Assembly (NCBI RefSeq): GCF_004078655.1
Contig: NZ_RZNC01000008.1
Coordinates: forward strand, 44,769-108,768
DNA from: Labedella populi
GTDB taxonomy: Bacteria > Actinomycetota > Actinomycetes > Actinomycetales > Microbacteriaceae
Length of the DNA stretch: 64,000 bases
Direction of reading: 5' to 3'
Positions within the stretch are counted from its first letter, which is position 1; each line of letters begins with the position of its first letter. Below are positions 28,509 through 37,637 of the stretch, piece after piece. The notes under the pieces are model-generated. The model saw only the letters and a program-made list of their open reading frames with translations. It did not search any database and was not told the DNA's origin. The translations under genes and the position numbers were made by a program.

Positions 28509-28916
28509 ATGACCGCAGCATCGTTCAGTACCGCATCGTTCAGTACCGTTCCATTCGGCACCGGATCGCTCGGCGAGAAGCCCGCGTCGGCCCGCCTGCG
28601 CATCACGCGCCGGGGTCGGCTCGTCCTCGCGACCCTCGTCATCTCGCCCGTACTTGCTCTCGGCGCCGTCGCCGGCATCAACGCGACCTCGGCGATCGCG
28701 ACCTCGGACGGCGCCGGATCGAGCGCGGCGGTCGTCGACTTCGAGTACGTGACGATCAACGCGGGGGAGTCGCTCTGGCAGGTCGCTGAGCGCATCGCAC
28801 CCGCCTCCGATCCCCGAGACGTCGTCGCCGACATCGTCTCTCTCAACCAGTTGGGGTCGTCCTCGGTCGAGGCCGGGCAGCGTCTCGCGATCCCGTCCGC
28901 CTACTCGGCGCGGTGA
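28509..28916 (+). CDS. LysM-domain membrane protein, DivS/Rv2719c-like SOS division inhibitor candidate
   Basis: 135 aa. A basic stretch and one transmembrane helix (about residues 36-61) are followed by an extracytoplasmic LysM domain (YVTINAGESLWQVAERIAPASDPRDVVADIVSLNQLG). In Corynebacterium and Mycobacterium the gene divergent to lexA encodes a LysM or similar single-pass protein that blocks division during the SOS response (DivS, Rv2719c). Position, topology and LexA-like sites fit that role; function here is inference. AGGAGAG precedes the ATG. The N-terminus contains a perfect 15-bp tandem duplication. Confidence 0.85.
   Translation: MTAASFSTASFSTVPFGTGSLGEKPASARLRITRRGRLVLATLVISPVLALGAVAGINATSAIATSDGAGSSAAVVDFEYVTINAGESLWQVAERIAPASDPRDVVADIVSLNQLGSSSVEAGQRLAIPSAYSAR
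28518..28547 (+). repeat. 15-bp perfect tandem repeat (2 copies) in the LysM gene
   Basis: GCATCGTTCAGTACC occurs twice head to tail and encodes ASFST twice in frame. Slippage would add or remove five residues without frameshift. Confidence 0.85.
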
Positions 28917-28974
28917 GGGCGACGGGGCCGGGCACGCCCTCGTCCGCCGCTCTCGATCCCGGGTCGTCGATGGG

Positions 28975-28980
28975 TAGGCT
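28975..28980 (+). promoter_or_regulatory. Probable -10 box of hisC
   Basis: TAGGCT, six bases before the hisC GTG. Confidence 0.5.
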
Positions 28981-28986
28981 CGACGG

Positions 28987-30087
28987 GTGACTTCCCTCGA
29001 CGATCTGCCCGTCCGCGCCGACCTGCGCGGCAAGACTCCGTACGGTGCCCCGCAGAAGACGGTGCCCGTCGCGCTCAACGTCAACGAGAACACCCATCAG
29101 ATCCCTGAGGCGGTCGCGCACGACATCGTGCAGTCGCTGGTCGTGGCCGTCCTCGGCGTCAACCGTTACCCGGATCGTGAGTTCGCAGTCCTGCGCGAGG
29201 CTCTCGCCGATTACCTGAATCGCGATCTCGTCGGCGACCAACGACTCACCGCCGCGAACGTCTGGGCCGCCAACGGATCGAACGAGGTCCTCCAGCAGGT
29301 CCTGCAGGCGTTCGGCGGCCCCGGCCGGTCGCTGTTGAGTTTCGAACCGACGTACTCGATGTATCCCCTCCTGGCCGACGGCACCGGGACCGGCTGGATC
29401 GCCGAGGGGCGCGACGAAGACTTCGAACTGTCACCGGATACGGCCGCGAGCGCCGTGCGCCGGCACGATCCCGACCTGGTCTTCCTGTGTTCTCCCAACA
29501 ATCCCACGGGCACACCGCTCTCACTGGAGACGATCGAGGCGGTCTACGACGCGACCCGTGGCATGGTCGTCGTCGACGAGGCGTACGCCGAGTTCGCCCC
29601 GGACGGAACGCGGAGCGCTCTCACCCTCCTCCCCGGCCGCGGTCGGTTGCTGGTGTCCCGGACGATGAGCAAGGCTTTCGCCTTCGCCGGAGTCCGGCTC
29701 GGATATCTTGCCGCGGCGCCCGCGGTCACCGACGCGCTGCGACTCGTGCGCCTGCCGTATCACCTGTCCGCACTGACACAGGCCGCTGCGACGGCGGCGC
29801 TCCGCCACAGCGACGAGATGCTCGCGATGGTGGACGACATCCGGGTCCAGCGCGACCGCATCGTCATGCGCCTCACCGAACTCGGCTACCGCCCGTACCG
29901 CACCGAGAGCAACTTCGTGCTCTTCGGGGGAGTCCGCGACCCCCACGCCGTCTTCACGGCGCTGCTCGAGCGCGGCATCCTGGTCCGTGACCTCGCGATC
30001 GACGGGTGCCTGCGCGTTTCGGCCGGCACCGAGGCGGAGACCACCGCGTTCCTCGACGCGCTGGCGGAACTAGACTCGACGGCATGA
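28987..30087 (+). CDS. hisC: Histidinol-phosphate aminotransferase
   Basis: 366-aa PLP-dependent enzyme converting imidazole-acetol phosphate to histidinol phosphate. The PLP lysine is Lys229 in [27 protein letters not shown] and VVDEAYAEF are fold-type I markers. GTG start with a leaderless-type -10. The stop overlaps the hisB ATG (ATGA). hisD, usually upstream, is not present; the LysM gene is there instead. Confidence 0.95.
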   Translation: MTSLDDLPVRADLRGKTPYGAPQKTVPVALNVNENTHQIPEAVAHDIVQSLVVAVLGVNRYPDREFAVLREALADYLNRDLVGDQRLTAANVWAANGSNEVLQQVLQAFGGPGRSLLSFEPTYSMYPLLADGTGTGWIAEGRDEDFELSPDTAASAVRRHDPDLVFLCSPNNPTGTPLSLETIEAVYDATRGMVVVDEAYAEFAPDGTRSALTLLPGRGRLLVSRTMSKAFAFAGVRLGYLAAAPAVTDALRLVRLPYHLSALTQAAATAALRHSDEMLAMVDDIRVQRDRIVMRLTELGYRPYRTESNFVLFGGVRDPHAVFTALLERGILVRDLAIDGCLRVSAGTEAETTAFLDALAELDSTA

Positions 30088-30692
30088 GCAGTGGAAACCG
30101 GGTCGCGCGCATCCAGCGGGAGACCTCCGAGTCCTCGATCGATCTGCGTCTCGACCTCGATGGCACCGGGACGAGCGACATCCAGACGAGTGTCCCGTTC
30201 CTCGATCACATGCTGACGGCGTTCGCCAAGCACTCGCTGACCGACCTCACGATCCGGGCGTCCGGCGATGTCGAGATCGACGTGCACCACACCGTGGAGG
30301 ACACGGGGATCGTGCTCGGTCAGGCGATCCGGGAGGCGCTCGGATCGAAGGCGAGTATCTCGCGATACGGTGACGCGCACGTCCCTCTCGACGAAGCGCT
30401 CGCCCGGGCCGTCGTCGACATCTCCGGTCGGCCCTACCTCGTCCACGACGGCGAGCCGGCGGGCTTCGAGTTCCACCTCATCGGCGGACACTTCACGGGA
30501 TCGATGGTGCGCCACATCTTCGAGGCCATCACGGTGCACGCCGCGATGACCGTGCATGTGACCGTCCTCAGCGGGCGTGACCCTCACCACATCGCCGAAG
30601 CGGAGTTCAAGGCCTTCGCCCGTGCATTCCGCCAGGCGAAGGCGCTTGATCCGCTCGTGGTCGGCGTGCCCTCGACGAAGGGTGCGCTGTGA
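30084..30692 (+). CDS. hisB: Imidazoleglycerol-phosphate dehydratase
   Basis: 202-aa monofunctional dehydratase, without the phosphatase domain of enterobacterial HisB. Metal-binding repeats are [29 protein letters not shown], and [18 protein letters not shown] plus [16 protein letters not shown]. Overlaps hisC and hisH by four bases each, so the three are translated in step. Confidence 0.96.
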   Translation: MSSGNRVARIQRETSESSIDLRLDLDGTGTSDIQTSVPFLDHMLTAFAKHSLTDLTIRASGDVEIDVHHTVEDTGIVLGQAIREALGSKASISRYGDAHVPLDEALARAVVDISGRPYLVHDGEPAGFEFHLIGGHFTGSMVRHIFEAITVHAAMTVHVTVLSGRDPHHIAEAEFKAFARAFRQAKALDPLVVGVPSTKGAL

Positions 30693-31336
30693 GTGCGCGT
30701 CGTGCCCGCGTCGTCGTCTTCGATTACGGATCCGGAAACGTCCACTCCGCCGTCAAGGCTCTCGAGCGAGCCGGTGGCGACGTCGAACTGACATCCGACA
30801 GGCGGGCGGCGCTCGAAGCCGACGGTCTCGTGGTTCCGGGCGTCGGTGCATTCGCAGCCGTGATGGAGTCGCTCAACGCGGCGCGCGGTGGCGAGATCGT
30901 CGACAAGCGTCTGGCGGGAGGCCGTCCGGTGCTGGGCATCTGCGTCGGTATGCAGGTCCTCTTCGACCGGGGCGTCGAGCGCGGCGTCGAGGCCGAGGGG
31001 CTCGGCGAGTGGCCCGGCACGGTCGAGGAGCTCACGGCCCCCGTTCTCCCGCACATGGGGTGGAACACCGTCGAGCCGGACGCCGGGAGCGTGCTCTTCG
31101 AGGGTCTCGAGGACGAGAGGTTCTACTTCGTCCATTCCTATGCTGCGTCCGATTGGTCGCTCCAGGTCGAGCCCCCGTTTCCGCAGCCCCGGCTCACATG
31201 GGCGACGCACGGGCAGCGATTCCTCGCGGCCGTCGAGAACGGTCCGCTCTCGGCGACCCAGTTCCACCCGGAGAAGTCCGGGGAGGCGGGCATCCGCCTG
31301 CTGTCCAATTGGCTCACCTCCCTCGCTTCTGACTAG
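30689..31336 (+). CDS. hisH: Imidazole glycerol phosphate synthase, glutaminase subunit
   Basis: 215-aa class-I glutamine amidotransferase that feeds ammonia to HisF. The nucleophile is Cys85 in [15 protein letters not shown]; the His/Glu pair is in [10 protein letters not shown] near residue 190. The partner gene hisF is not in the window. GTG start overlaps the hisB stop. Confidence 0.95.
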   Translation: MSARRARVVVFDYGSGNVHSAVKALERAGGDVELTSDRRAALEADGLVVPGVGAFAAVMESLNAARGGEIVDKRLAGGRPVLGICVGMQVLFDRGVERGVEAEGLGEWPGTVEELTAPVLPHMGWNTVEPDAGSVLFEGLEDERFYFVHSYAASDWSLQVEPPFPQPRLTWATHGQRFLAAVENGPLSATQFHPEKSGEAGIRLLSNWLTSLASD

Positions 31337-31386
31337 GATCGTGTGCGGCCGCGAGCGGTCGACTCCAACCCGATCGAGGACACACC

Positions 31387-32133
31387 ATGAGCGAGTTCAA
31401 CCAGTCCCCTGACCTCGTGCTGCTTCCGGCCGTGGACATCGCGGGCGGCAAGGCCGTCCGACTGACGCAAGGCGAGGCCGGCACCGAGACCAACTACGGC
31501 GACCCGGTGGACGCGGCGACCGACTGGGCGAAGCAGGGCGCCGACTGGATCCACCTCGTCGACCTCGATGCGGCTTTCGGGCGCGGGAACAACGCAGCGG
31601 TCATCCGTCGCGTCATCAAGCAGGTCCGTGGCGTCAACGTCGAGTTGTCGGGCGGGATCCGCGACGACGAGTCGCTCGAAGCCGCTCTCGCGAGCGGGGC
31701 CAAGCGCATCAATCTCGGCACTGCCGCCCTCGAGAACCCGGAGTGGGCGGCGAACGTCATCGGTCAGTACGGCGAGGCCGTCGCCGTCGGGCTCGACGTC
31801 CGCGGCACGACGCTCGCGGCTCGCGGGTGGACGCAGGAGGGCGGCGACCTCTGGACGGTCCTCGAGCGTCTCGAGCAGGCCGGGTGCGCGCGCTACGTCG
31901 TCACGGACGTCACGAAGGACGGTACGCTCCGCGGACCCAACATCGACCTGCTCGAGCAGGTCCTGAGCCGGACCGATCGTCCCGTGATCGCGTCGGGCGG
32001 GGTCTCGAGCCTCGACGACATCGCCGCCTTGCGCGCGCTCGTCCCGCAGGGTCTCGAAGGGGCGATCGTCGGGAAGGCGCTCTACGCGGGTGCGTTCACG
32101 CTCGCCGAGGCGCTGGATGTCGCCGGGGACTGA
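31387..32133 (+). CDS. hisA: Phosphoribosyl isomerase A (HisA/PriA)
   Basis: 248-aa (beta/alpha)8 isomerase of histidine synthesis. Markers are [31 protein letters not shown] and [13 protein letters not shown]. In many actinobacteria this protein (PriA) also acts as TrpF; no separate trpF is seen here, so a dual role is possible but unproven. GAGGA precedes the ATG by 9 bases. TAGGAT at 31335-31340 overlaps the hisH stop and is a possible separate -10. The next gene starts 17 bp before its stop. Confidence 0.93.
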   Translation: MSEFNQSPDLVLLPAVDIAGGKAVRLTQGEAGTETNYGDPVDAATDWAKQGADWIHLVDLDAAFGRGNNAAVIRRVIKQVRGVNVELSGGIRDDESLEAALASGAKRINLGTAALENPEWAANVIGQYGEAVAVGLDVRGTTLAARGWTQEGGDLWTVLERLEQAGCARYVVTDVTKDGTLRGPNIDLLEQVLSRTDRPVIASGGVSSLDDIAALRALVPQGLEGAIVGKALYAGAFTLAEALDVAGD

Positions 32134-32890
32134 GCCTGCGGACTCCGCAGGACGTCCGTGGGCGAACCGTTCCTTCGGGCACCACGACACGGCGCACGCG
32201 GGCGACGACGGTTCCGCGCCGCCCGAGCTCCTCGACGTCCTGGAGCGGTTCCGCACCGGTGCGGCCTCCCAGAGCGACGTCGTCGACGTGATCCGTTCCG
32301 CCCGCTTCCTCATCCCCCTCGTCGCCGAAGCCGGGGGAGTCGAGGAGAACGCCGAGGGGCTGCGCGTCGAGAAGACGCAAGAGTTGTCCATCGTCTCGGT
32401 GGCCGGCCCGGACGGACGGGCCGTGCTCCCGGTGTTCTCGTCCGTCACGGCGATGTCCGCCTGGAACTCGGACGCCAGGCCCGTTCCCGCCGACGGCACG
32501 CGCGTCGCCCTCGCGGCGGCGTCCGAGGACACCGAACTCGTCGTGGTGGACCCGGGAAGCGAGACCGAGTTCGTGGTGCGCCGACCGGCGCTCTGGTCGG
32601 TCGCCCGCAACGAGCCGTGGACCTCCGCCCCGGACGATCCCGAGGTCTTCGCCGCGTTCGACGCGTCGATCTCGACGGAACTCGGCGTGATCGCCGTGCG
32701 GGTGAACCATGGTGACCCGGACGCTCGGCTCCGGGCTCCCGAGGTGCAGGTCGTCCTCGAACTCGTCGCTGGACTGACGCGTGCGGAACTCGATCAGATC
32801 CTCGAGCGGCTCGCGCGACGCTGGGCTGCGGACGAGGTCATCGCGACGCGTGTCGACTCGCTCGCCGTGAAACTCACGACATCGGAGTGA
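32117..32890 (+). CDS. SseB-family protein
   Basis: 257 aa. The N-terminal SseB domain shows the actinobacterial pattern [66 protein letters not shown] and [15 protein letters not shown]. The C-terminal half is less conserved. ATG 32117 lies inside the end of hisA (17-bp overlap), giving the typical short N-terminus. No biochemical role is established for the family. Confidence 0.88.
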   Translation: MSPGTEPADSAGRPWANRSFGHHDTAHAGDDGSAPPELLDVLERFRTGAASQSDVVDVIRSARFLIPLVAEAGGVEENAEGLRVEKTQELSIVSVAGPDGRAVLPVFSSVTAMSAWNSDARPVPADGTRVALAAASEDTELVVVDPGSETEFVVRRPALWSVARNEPWTSAPDDPEVFAAFDASISTELGVIAVRVNHGDPDARLRAPEVQVVLELVAGLTRAELDQILERLARRWAADEVIATRVDSLAVKLTTSE

Positions 32891-32908
32891 CGGCGTGACG
32901 GCGTGCGG

Positions 32909-33289
32909 TCAGCTGACGGGTCCCGTCCACTTCTCGCCCGGTCCCTGACCGATGGCGTCGGGGACGGTCGATGCCTCCCGGAAGGCGAGCTGCAGGGACC
33001 GCAACCCGTCACGCAGGCTGCGCGCGTGCATGTCGCTGACCTCGGGAGCCGCGGCCGTGATGAGGCCCGCGAGGGCGTTGATGAGTTTCCGCGCCTCGTC
33101 GAGGTCCTGCTGCGACTCGGGATCGTCGGCGAGGCCGCACTTCACGGCCGCTGCACTCATGAGGTGCACGGCCGTCGTCGTGATGACCTCGACGGCAGCG
33201 ACATCGGCGATGTCCCGCGTCACGTCGGCGACAGTCGCCTCCGATGCGCCGTCCTCGAAACGGATGGATCCGGACTCACTGTTGCTCAC
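32909..33289 (-). CDS. DUF1844 family protein
   Basis: 126-aa mainly helical protein of unknown function, recognised by [22 protein letters not shown] followed by [16 protein letters not shown]. The gene next to infC in actinobacteria is often of this family. GTG start with GAGGAA upstream. It is divergent from infC; the promoters share the ~300-bp leader region. Confidence 0.85.
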   Translation of the reverse strand: MSNSESGSIRFEDGASEATVADVTRDIADVAAVEVITTTAVHLMSAAAVKCGLADDPESQQDLDEARKLINALAGLITAAAPEVSDMHARSLRDGLRSLQLAFREASTVPDAIGQGPGEKWTGPVS

Positions 33290-33607
33290 TGCATTCCTCT
33301 GTTAGACTGCTTCGGGCTCCGGGACATCTGTCCCGGTACGAAAGTGGATGAACTCCCACCCGCGCTTGACCGATTACAGGTTACCGGGTCGTTGCACTCC
33401 GCCGGGCGCCGGCTCCTTCGGGAATCGGATGACCGGTCGACAACCAGCCTGTGGACCGTCGTGCTCTGCACGATGCGACACGGTGATTCTGGTTCCGGGT
33501 GCGGTGCCGAGTACGACGTGTCGTGCTCGGGTGTGTGCTTTTCTCCTTTCGCCTCGCCGGACGACCGTTCCGCGAGTGGCCGGAAGTCTCTAGAAGAGGA
33601 GCCACGC
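33290..33607 (+). promoter_or_regulatory. Structured leader of the infC-rpmI-rplT operon
   Basis: 318 bp without a gene. A possible promoter is TTGCTC (33282-33287) and TAGACT (33303-33308), with a short 15-bp spacer. An 8-bp hairpin CCGGGACA/TGTCCCGG lies at 33319-33336. Near the end, CCGAGTACGAC (33507-33517) pairs with GTCGTGCTCGG (33520-33530), followed by a T-rich run from 33539, which looks like an attenuator. Ribosomal operons of this type are often controlled through such leaders. Confidence 0.5.
33507..33552 (+). terminator. Attenuator-like hairpin in the infC leader
   Basis: 11-bp stem with one G-T pair, then TTTTCTCCTTT at about 33539-33549. It lies 60 bp before the infC start, so it would stop transcription before the operon unless disrupted. 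Confidence 0.5.
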
Positions 33608-34192
33608 ATCAGCGATCCCCGTACCAATGACCGTATCCGCGTCCCCGAAGTCCGCCTCGTCGGTCCGAGTGGAGAGCAGGTGGGCGTCGTGAAGATCGAG
33701 GTGGCCCTGCGTCTCGCGCAGGAAGCCGACCTGGATCTCGTCGAGGTCGCACCCAACTCGAAGCCGCCTGTGGCCAAGATCATGGATTACGGCAAGTTCA
33801 AGTACGAGGCTGCGCAGAAGGCCAAGGAGGCCCGGCGCAACCAGGCGAACACGATCCTCAAGGAGGTTCGTTTCCGCCTCAAGATCGACGGACACGACTA
33901 CGAGACCAAGCGCAAGCGCGCCGAGGGATTCCTCCAGGCCGGCGACAAGGTCAAAGCGATGATCCTGTTCCGTGGACGCGAGCAGTCGCGCCCGGAGCTC
34001 GGTGTGCGTCTGCTTCAGAAGTTTGCGGAGGACGTTGCCGAATACGGCACCGTCGAGTCCACCCCGACGATCGACGGACGAAACATGGTCATGATCATCG
34101 GTCCGCTCAAGAACAAGTCCGAGGCCAAAGCAGAGGCCAACGCACAACGCGCCGCGAACAAGGCGGCTAAGCAGGAGGAAAAGAATGCCTAA
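33608..34192 (+). CDS. infC: Translation initiation factor IF-3
   Basis: 194-aa factor that binds the 30S subunit and proofreads start-codon choice. It begins [19 protein letters not shown], with the first codon ATC at 33608. No ATG, GTG or TTG in frame fits the family N-terminus, whereas GAAGAGGAG lies six bases before the ATC. Rare start codons are a known device by which IF-3 autoregulates infC in other bacteria. N-domain about residues 1-75, C-domain from [18 protein letters not shown]. The last 8 bp overlap rpmI. Confidence 0.93.
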   Translation: MSDPRTNDRIRVPEVRLVGPSGEQVGVVKIEVALRLAQEADLDLVEVAPNSKPPVAKIMDYGKFKYEAAQKAKEARRNQANTILKEVRFRLKIDGHDYETKRKRAEGFLQAGDKVKAMILFRGREQSRPELGVRLLQKFAEDVAEYGTVESTPTIDGRNMVMIIGPLKNKSEAKAEANAQRAANKAAKQEEKNA

Positions 34193-34379
34193 GCAGAAGA
34201 CGCACTCCGGTGCCAAGAAGCGATTCAAGGTCACCGGCAGCGGCAAGATCATGAAGCAGCAGGCGGGCATGCGCCACAACCTCGAGGTCAAGTCGGGCAA
34301 GCGCAAGCGCAGCCTGAACCGTGACGAGGTCGTCGCCCCTCAGGACCGCAAGGTCATCAAGAAGCTCCTCGGCATCTGA
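34185..34379 (+). CDS. rpmI: 50S ribosomal protein L35
   Basis: 64-aa basic ribosomal protein: [20 protein letters not shown] and [19 protein letters not shown] are diagnostic. Starts within the infC end, so translation is coupled. Confidence 0.97.
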   Translation: MPKQKTHSGAKKRFKVTGSGKIMKQQAGMRHNLEVKSGKRKRSLNRDEVVAPQDRKVIKKLLGI

Positions 34380-34413
34380 TCCGCCGACCACGAACGCAAG
34401 GAAGACTTAAGAA

Positions 34414-34806
34414 ATGGCAAGAGTAAAGAGGGCCGTCAACGCCCACAAGAAGCGTCGCGTCATCCTCGAGCGCGCTGAGGGCTACCGCGGCCAGCGTTCG
34501 CGCCTGTACCGCAAGGCCAAGGAGCAGGTCACCAAGTCCCTGACCTACTCGTACCGCGACCGCCGTGCCCGTAAGGGTGACTTCCGCCGCCTGTGGATCC
34601 AGCGCATCAATGCTGCGTCCCGCGCCAACGGTCTCACGTACAACCGCCTCATCCAGGGTCTCGGCCTCGCCGGCATCGAGGTCGACCGTCGCATCCTCGC
34701 CGAACTCGCCGTGAACGAGCCCGCCACGTTCGCCGCTCTCGTGAAGAGCGCGAAGGCTGCCCTGCCCGCCGACACGTCGGCCCCGAAGGGCGAGAACGCC
34801 GCATAA
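34414..34806 (+). CDS. rplT: 50S ribosomal protein L20
   Basis: 130-aa 23S rRNA-binding assembly protein: [38 protein letters not shown], and [20 protein letters not shown]. It has an actinobacterial C-terminal extension (APKGENAA). In other bacteria L20 represses its own operon by binding the leader. Terminator follows at 34829. Confidence 0.97.
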   Translation: MARVKRAVNAHKKRRVILERAEGYRGQRSRLYRKAKEQVTKSLTYSYRDRRARKGDFRRLWIQRINAASRANGLTYNRLIQGLGLAGIEVDRRILAELAVNEPATFAALVKSAKAALPADTSAPKGENAA

Positions 34807-34828
34807 TCGCGTCGACTGCATCATGACC

Positions 34829-34858
34829 GGACCGGTCGGGGGATTCCCCGGCCGGTCC
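34829..34858 (+). terminator. Intrinsic terminator after rplT
   Basis: 13-bp stem GGACCGGTCGGGG/CCCCGGCCGGTCC with one G-T pair and loop GATT. Confidence 0.75.
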
Positions 34859-34892
34859 GTCGTTTCGTCGGGGACGCGACGAGTCGCCGCCC

Positions 34893-34898
34893 TAGACT
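34893..34898 (+). promoter_or_regulatory. Probable -10 box of the rRNA methyltransferase gene
   Basis: TAGACT, six bases before GTG 34905. Confidence 0.5.
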
Positions 34899-34904
34899 GG
34901 CGAG

Positions 34905-35705
34905 GTGATCGACAACCCGCGTTCGCCCCGTGTTCGAGCCGTCGCGAAACTGGCGAAGCGCTCCGCTCGCCAGGAGAGCGGTCTCTTCCTGCTCGAGGGG
35001 CCGCAGGCCCTCGGTGAAGCGCTGACGTGGAAGCCGGACCTCGTCCTCGAGTTCTTCGCCACGCCGACTGCCCTCGAACGCTACCCGACGGTCGCGACGG
35101 CCGCGGCCGAGGAGGGCCTCGAGGTGGAGTTCGTCACCGAGGACGTGCTCGCGGCTCTCGCCGATACGGTGACACCGCAAGGCGTCGTCGCGGTCTGCAG
35201 GCAGTTCCCCACCGCCCTGAAGGACGTGTTCGCGGAACCTCCACGCCTGATCGCCGTGCTCGAAGAGGTGCGCGACCCGGGCAATCTCGGCACCATCATT
35301 CGAGCAGCCGACTCCGCCGGTGCCGACGCCGTCATCCTGACCGGTCGCTCTGTCGACCTCTACAACCCGAAGGTCGTCCGGTCGACCACGGGTTCGCTCT
35401 TCCACCTCCCCGTCGCGGTGGACGCCGACCTCGCCGACGTCGTCGGCCGTTCGCGTGCAGCCGGGATGCGAGTTCTCGCCGCCGATGTGAAGGGGGAGAG
35501 CCTCCTCGATGTGCGGCGCGACGGCGTGCTCGGGGAGCCGACCGCGTGGGTGTTCGGCAACGAGGCGCGTGGCCTCGAGGACGAGATGCTCGGTCTCGCC
35601 GATCGTGCCGTGACGGTGCCGATCTTCGGTCACGCCGAGTCGATGAACCTCGCGACCGCAGCGTCCGTCTGCCTCTACGAGAGCGCGTTCGCCCAGCGCT
35701 CCTGA
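34905..35705 (+). CDS. TrmH/SpoU-family RNA 2'-O-methyltransferase
   Basis: 266-aa SPOUT methyltransferase, probably acting on 23S rRNA. The substrate-binding N-domain (SARQESGLFLLEGPQALGEAL) precedes the catalytic knot with motif 1 EEVRDPGNLGTIIRAADSAG, motif 2 WVFGNEARGL and motif 3 VPIFGHAESMNLATAASVCLYE (both latter are the SAM-binding parts). Its position right after rplT is common in many bacteria. Exact nucleotide target not inferable. Confidence 0.92.
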   Translation: MIDNPRSPRVRAVAKLAKRSARQESGLFLLEGPQALGEALTWKPDLVLEFFATPTALERYPTVATAAAEEGLEVEFVTEDVLAALADTVTPQGVVAVCRQFPTALKDVFAEPPRLIAVLEEVRDPGNLGTIIRAADSAGADAVILTGRSVDLYNPKVVRSTTGSLFHLPVAVDADLADVVGRSRAAGMRVLAADVKGESLLDVRRDGVLGEPTAWVFGNEARGLEDEMLGLADRAVTVPIFGHAESMNLATAASVCLYESAFAQRS

Positions 35706-35796
35706 CCGTCGCCCACAGGCCCATCATGACGTCACGAATGGGTAACGGTGACTCCCCGCAATGCGGAGGTAACACACGCTCACATACCGTGGAGGC

Positions 35797-36585
35797 ATGG
35801 AGCAGCGATACATGCCGGAGACGACGTCCATTCCGACGGCGAAACTCGGTGAACCCCTCGTCGTCATCGAGGGCGTCAACAAGCACTACGGCGAGCTCCA
35901 CGTCCTGAAGGACATCACGACGACCGTCACCCGCGGCGAGGTCGTCGTCGTGATCGGGCCGAGCGGGTCGGGCAAGTCAACGTTGTGCCGCGCGATCAAC
36001 CGTCTCGAGACGATCGACTCCGGGTCGATCACGATCGACGGCAAGAAGCTCCCGGAGGAGGGGGCCGCTCTCGCGACCCTGCGGGCCGACGTCGGAATGG
36101 TGTTCCAGTCGTTCAACCTCTTCGCCCACAAGACGGTTCTCGAGAACGTCACCCTCGCGCCCATCAAGGTCAAGAAGATGTCGAAGAAGGATGCGACGGA
36201 CCGCGCGATGGCTCTCCTCGAGCGCGTCGGTGTCGCGAACCAGGCGAACAAGATGCCGGCCCAGCTCTCGGGCGGTCAGCAGCAGCGTGTCGCGATCGCC
36301 CGGTCGCTCGCGATGAGCCCCAAGCTCATCCTCATGGACGAGCCCACGAGTGCGCTCGACCCGGAGATGATCAACGAGGTCCTCGATGTCATGGTCGGTC
36401 TTGCGAAAGAGGGGATGACGATGATCGTCGTGACCCACGAGATGGGATTCGCGCGGAAGGCGGCCGACCGGGTGCTCTTCATGGCCGATGGCCAACTCGT
36501 CGAGCAGGCGAAGCCCGAGGAGTTCTTCTCGAATCCCACGTCCGAGCGCGCCCAGGACTTCCTTTCGAAGATCCTCAATCACTGA
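35797..36585 (+). CDS. gluA: Glutamate-type amino acid ABC transporter, ATP-binding protein
   Basis: 262-aa ATPase of a polar-amino-acid importer. Walker [20 protein letters not shown]-loop GMVFQSFNLFAHKTVLENV, signature [16 protein letters not shown], Walker B LILMDEPTSALDPE, switch VTHEMGFARKAADRV. First gene of gluA-gluB-gluC-gluD, the order known from Corynebacterium. ATG 35812 is an alternative start; GGAGG is directly before 35797. Substrate (glutamate or a related amino acid) inferred from family and order. Confidence 0.92.
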   Translation: MEQRYMPETTSIPTAKLGEPLVVIEGVNKHYGELHVLKDITTTVTRGEVVVVIGPSGSGKSTLCRAINRLETIDSGSITIDGKKLPEEGAALATLRADVGMVFQSFNLFAHKTVLENVTLAPIKVKKMSKKDATDRAMALLERVGVANQANKMPAQLSGGQQQRVAIARSLAMSPKLILMDEPTSALDPEMINEVLDVMVGLAKEGMTMIVVTHEMGFARKAADRVLFMADGQLVEQAKPEEFFSNPTSERAQDFLSKILNH

Positions 36586-36683
36586 CGGGCGAGGCATCCG
36601 CCTCGCTCGGGTGATCCCCACAGCCTCATCGCTTCGGCGACAGGGAAACACAGCAGCAGTACAACCAAGAAGAGGGATATCTC

Positions 36684-37556
36684 ATGATGCGCAAGAAGCT
36701 CTCCCTGGTGGCCCTCGCGGCCGCCAGCGCGTTCGCGCTCGCCGCGTGCGGCGGTTCGAGTGATTCGGCCAACCCGGGAACCGAGGTGGAGGAATCGCCC
36801 GAGTTCGCTGAAGGAAGCACCATGGCCGAGCTCGCCGAGGCCGGCTCCATCACGATCGGCACGAAGTTCGACCAGCCCCTGTTCGGTCTCGTCGGCCCCG
36901 ACGGCACGCCCGTCGGCTTCGACGTCGAGATCGGCAAGATCATCGCCGCGAAGCTCGGTATCGCGGCAGAGGACATCGAGTGGACCGAGACGGTCTCGGC
37001 CAACCGTGAGCCGTTCATCGAGAACGGTCAGGTCGACATCGTCATCGCGACGTACACGATCAACGACGAGCGCAAGGAAGTCATCTCCTTCGCAGGCCCC
37101 TACTACGAGGCCGGTCAGTCCATCCTCACTCTCGAGGACAACGAGGACATCGAGAGCGAGGACGACCTCGTCGGTCAGCCCGTCTGCTCCGTCTCCGGGT
37201 CGACCCCTGCCGACAATCTCGCCGAACTCGGAGCAGAGGTCGTCCTGACCGACACGTACGCAAACTGCCTCGAGCCGCTGCGCACGGGCCAGGTCGTCGC
37301 GGTCAGCACCGACAACGTCATCCTCGCGGGCCTCGCTGCCCAGAACGAGGGCGAGTTCAAGGTCGTCGGCGAACCGTTCACGCAGGAGCCCTACGGCATC
37401 GGCCTCGCGAAGGACGACACCGAGTTCCGCAACTGGATCAACGACGTCCTCGAGGAGTCCTACGAGGACGGCTCGTACGAGCAGGCATGGGAAGACACGG
37501 CCGGCGCCGTGCTCCCGTACGTCGAGCCGCCGACAGTCAACCGCTACGAGGACTGA
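36684..37556 (+). CDS. gluB: Glutamate-type ABC transporter substrate-binding lipoprotein
   Basis: 290-aa lipoprotein. Signal peptide with lipobox LAAC, acylated Cys22. Family 3 solute-binding signatures: ITIGTKFDQPLFGLVGPDGTPVGFDVEIGKIIA, EWTETVSANREPFIENGQVDIVIATYTIN, and DLVGQPVCSVSGSTPADNLAE. Ligand is probably glutamate or another acidic/polar amino acid. A strong hairpin follows its stop, which may make gluB mRNA more abundant than the permease part. Confidence 0.93.
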   Translation: MMRKKLSLVALAAASAFALAACGGSSDSANPGTEVEESPEFAEGSTMAELAEAGSITIGTKFDQPLFGLVGPDGTPVGFDVEIGKIIAAKLGIAAEDIEWTETVSANREPFIENGQVDIVIATYTINDERKEVISFAGPYYEAGQSILTLEDNEDIESEDDLVGQPVCSVSGSTPADNLAELGAEVVLTDTYANCLEPLRTGQVVAVSTDNVILAGLAAQNEGEFKVVGEPFTQEPYGIGLAKDDTEFRNWINDVLEESYEDGSYEQAWEDTAGAVLPYVEPPTVNRYED

Positions 37557-37565
37557 CCCCGTGAC

Positions 37566-37604
37566 GAGCGGTCCCTCGCGCACGACATGTGCGAGGGACC
37601 GCTC
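37566..37604 (+). terminator. Intercistronic stem-loop between gluB and gluC
   Basis: GAGCGGTCCCTCGC pairs perfectly with GCGAGGGACCGCTC over an 11-base loop, 10 bases past the gluB stop and 34 bases before gluC. Likely a partial terminator or 3'-stabilising hairpin. Confidence 0.7.
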
Positions 37605-37637
37605 GCCCGCTCCCGCTCCACCAGAGAGGCCTCGCCC

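Noticed and set aside
33287..33607. infC beginning at an upstream ATG or GTG in the open frame
   Set aside because: The extension has no IF-3 similarity and the ribosome site is placed for ATC 33608.
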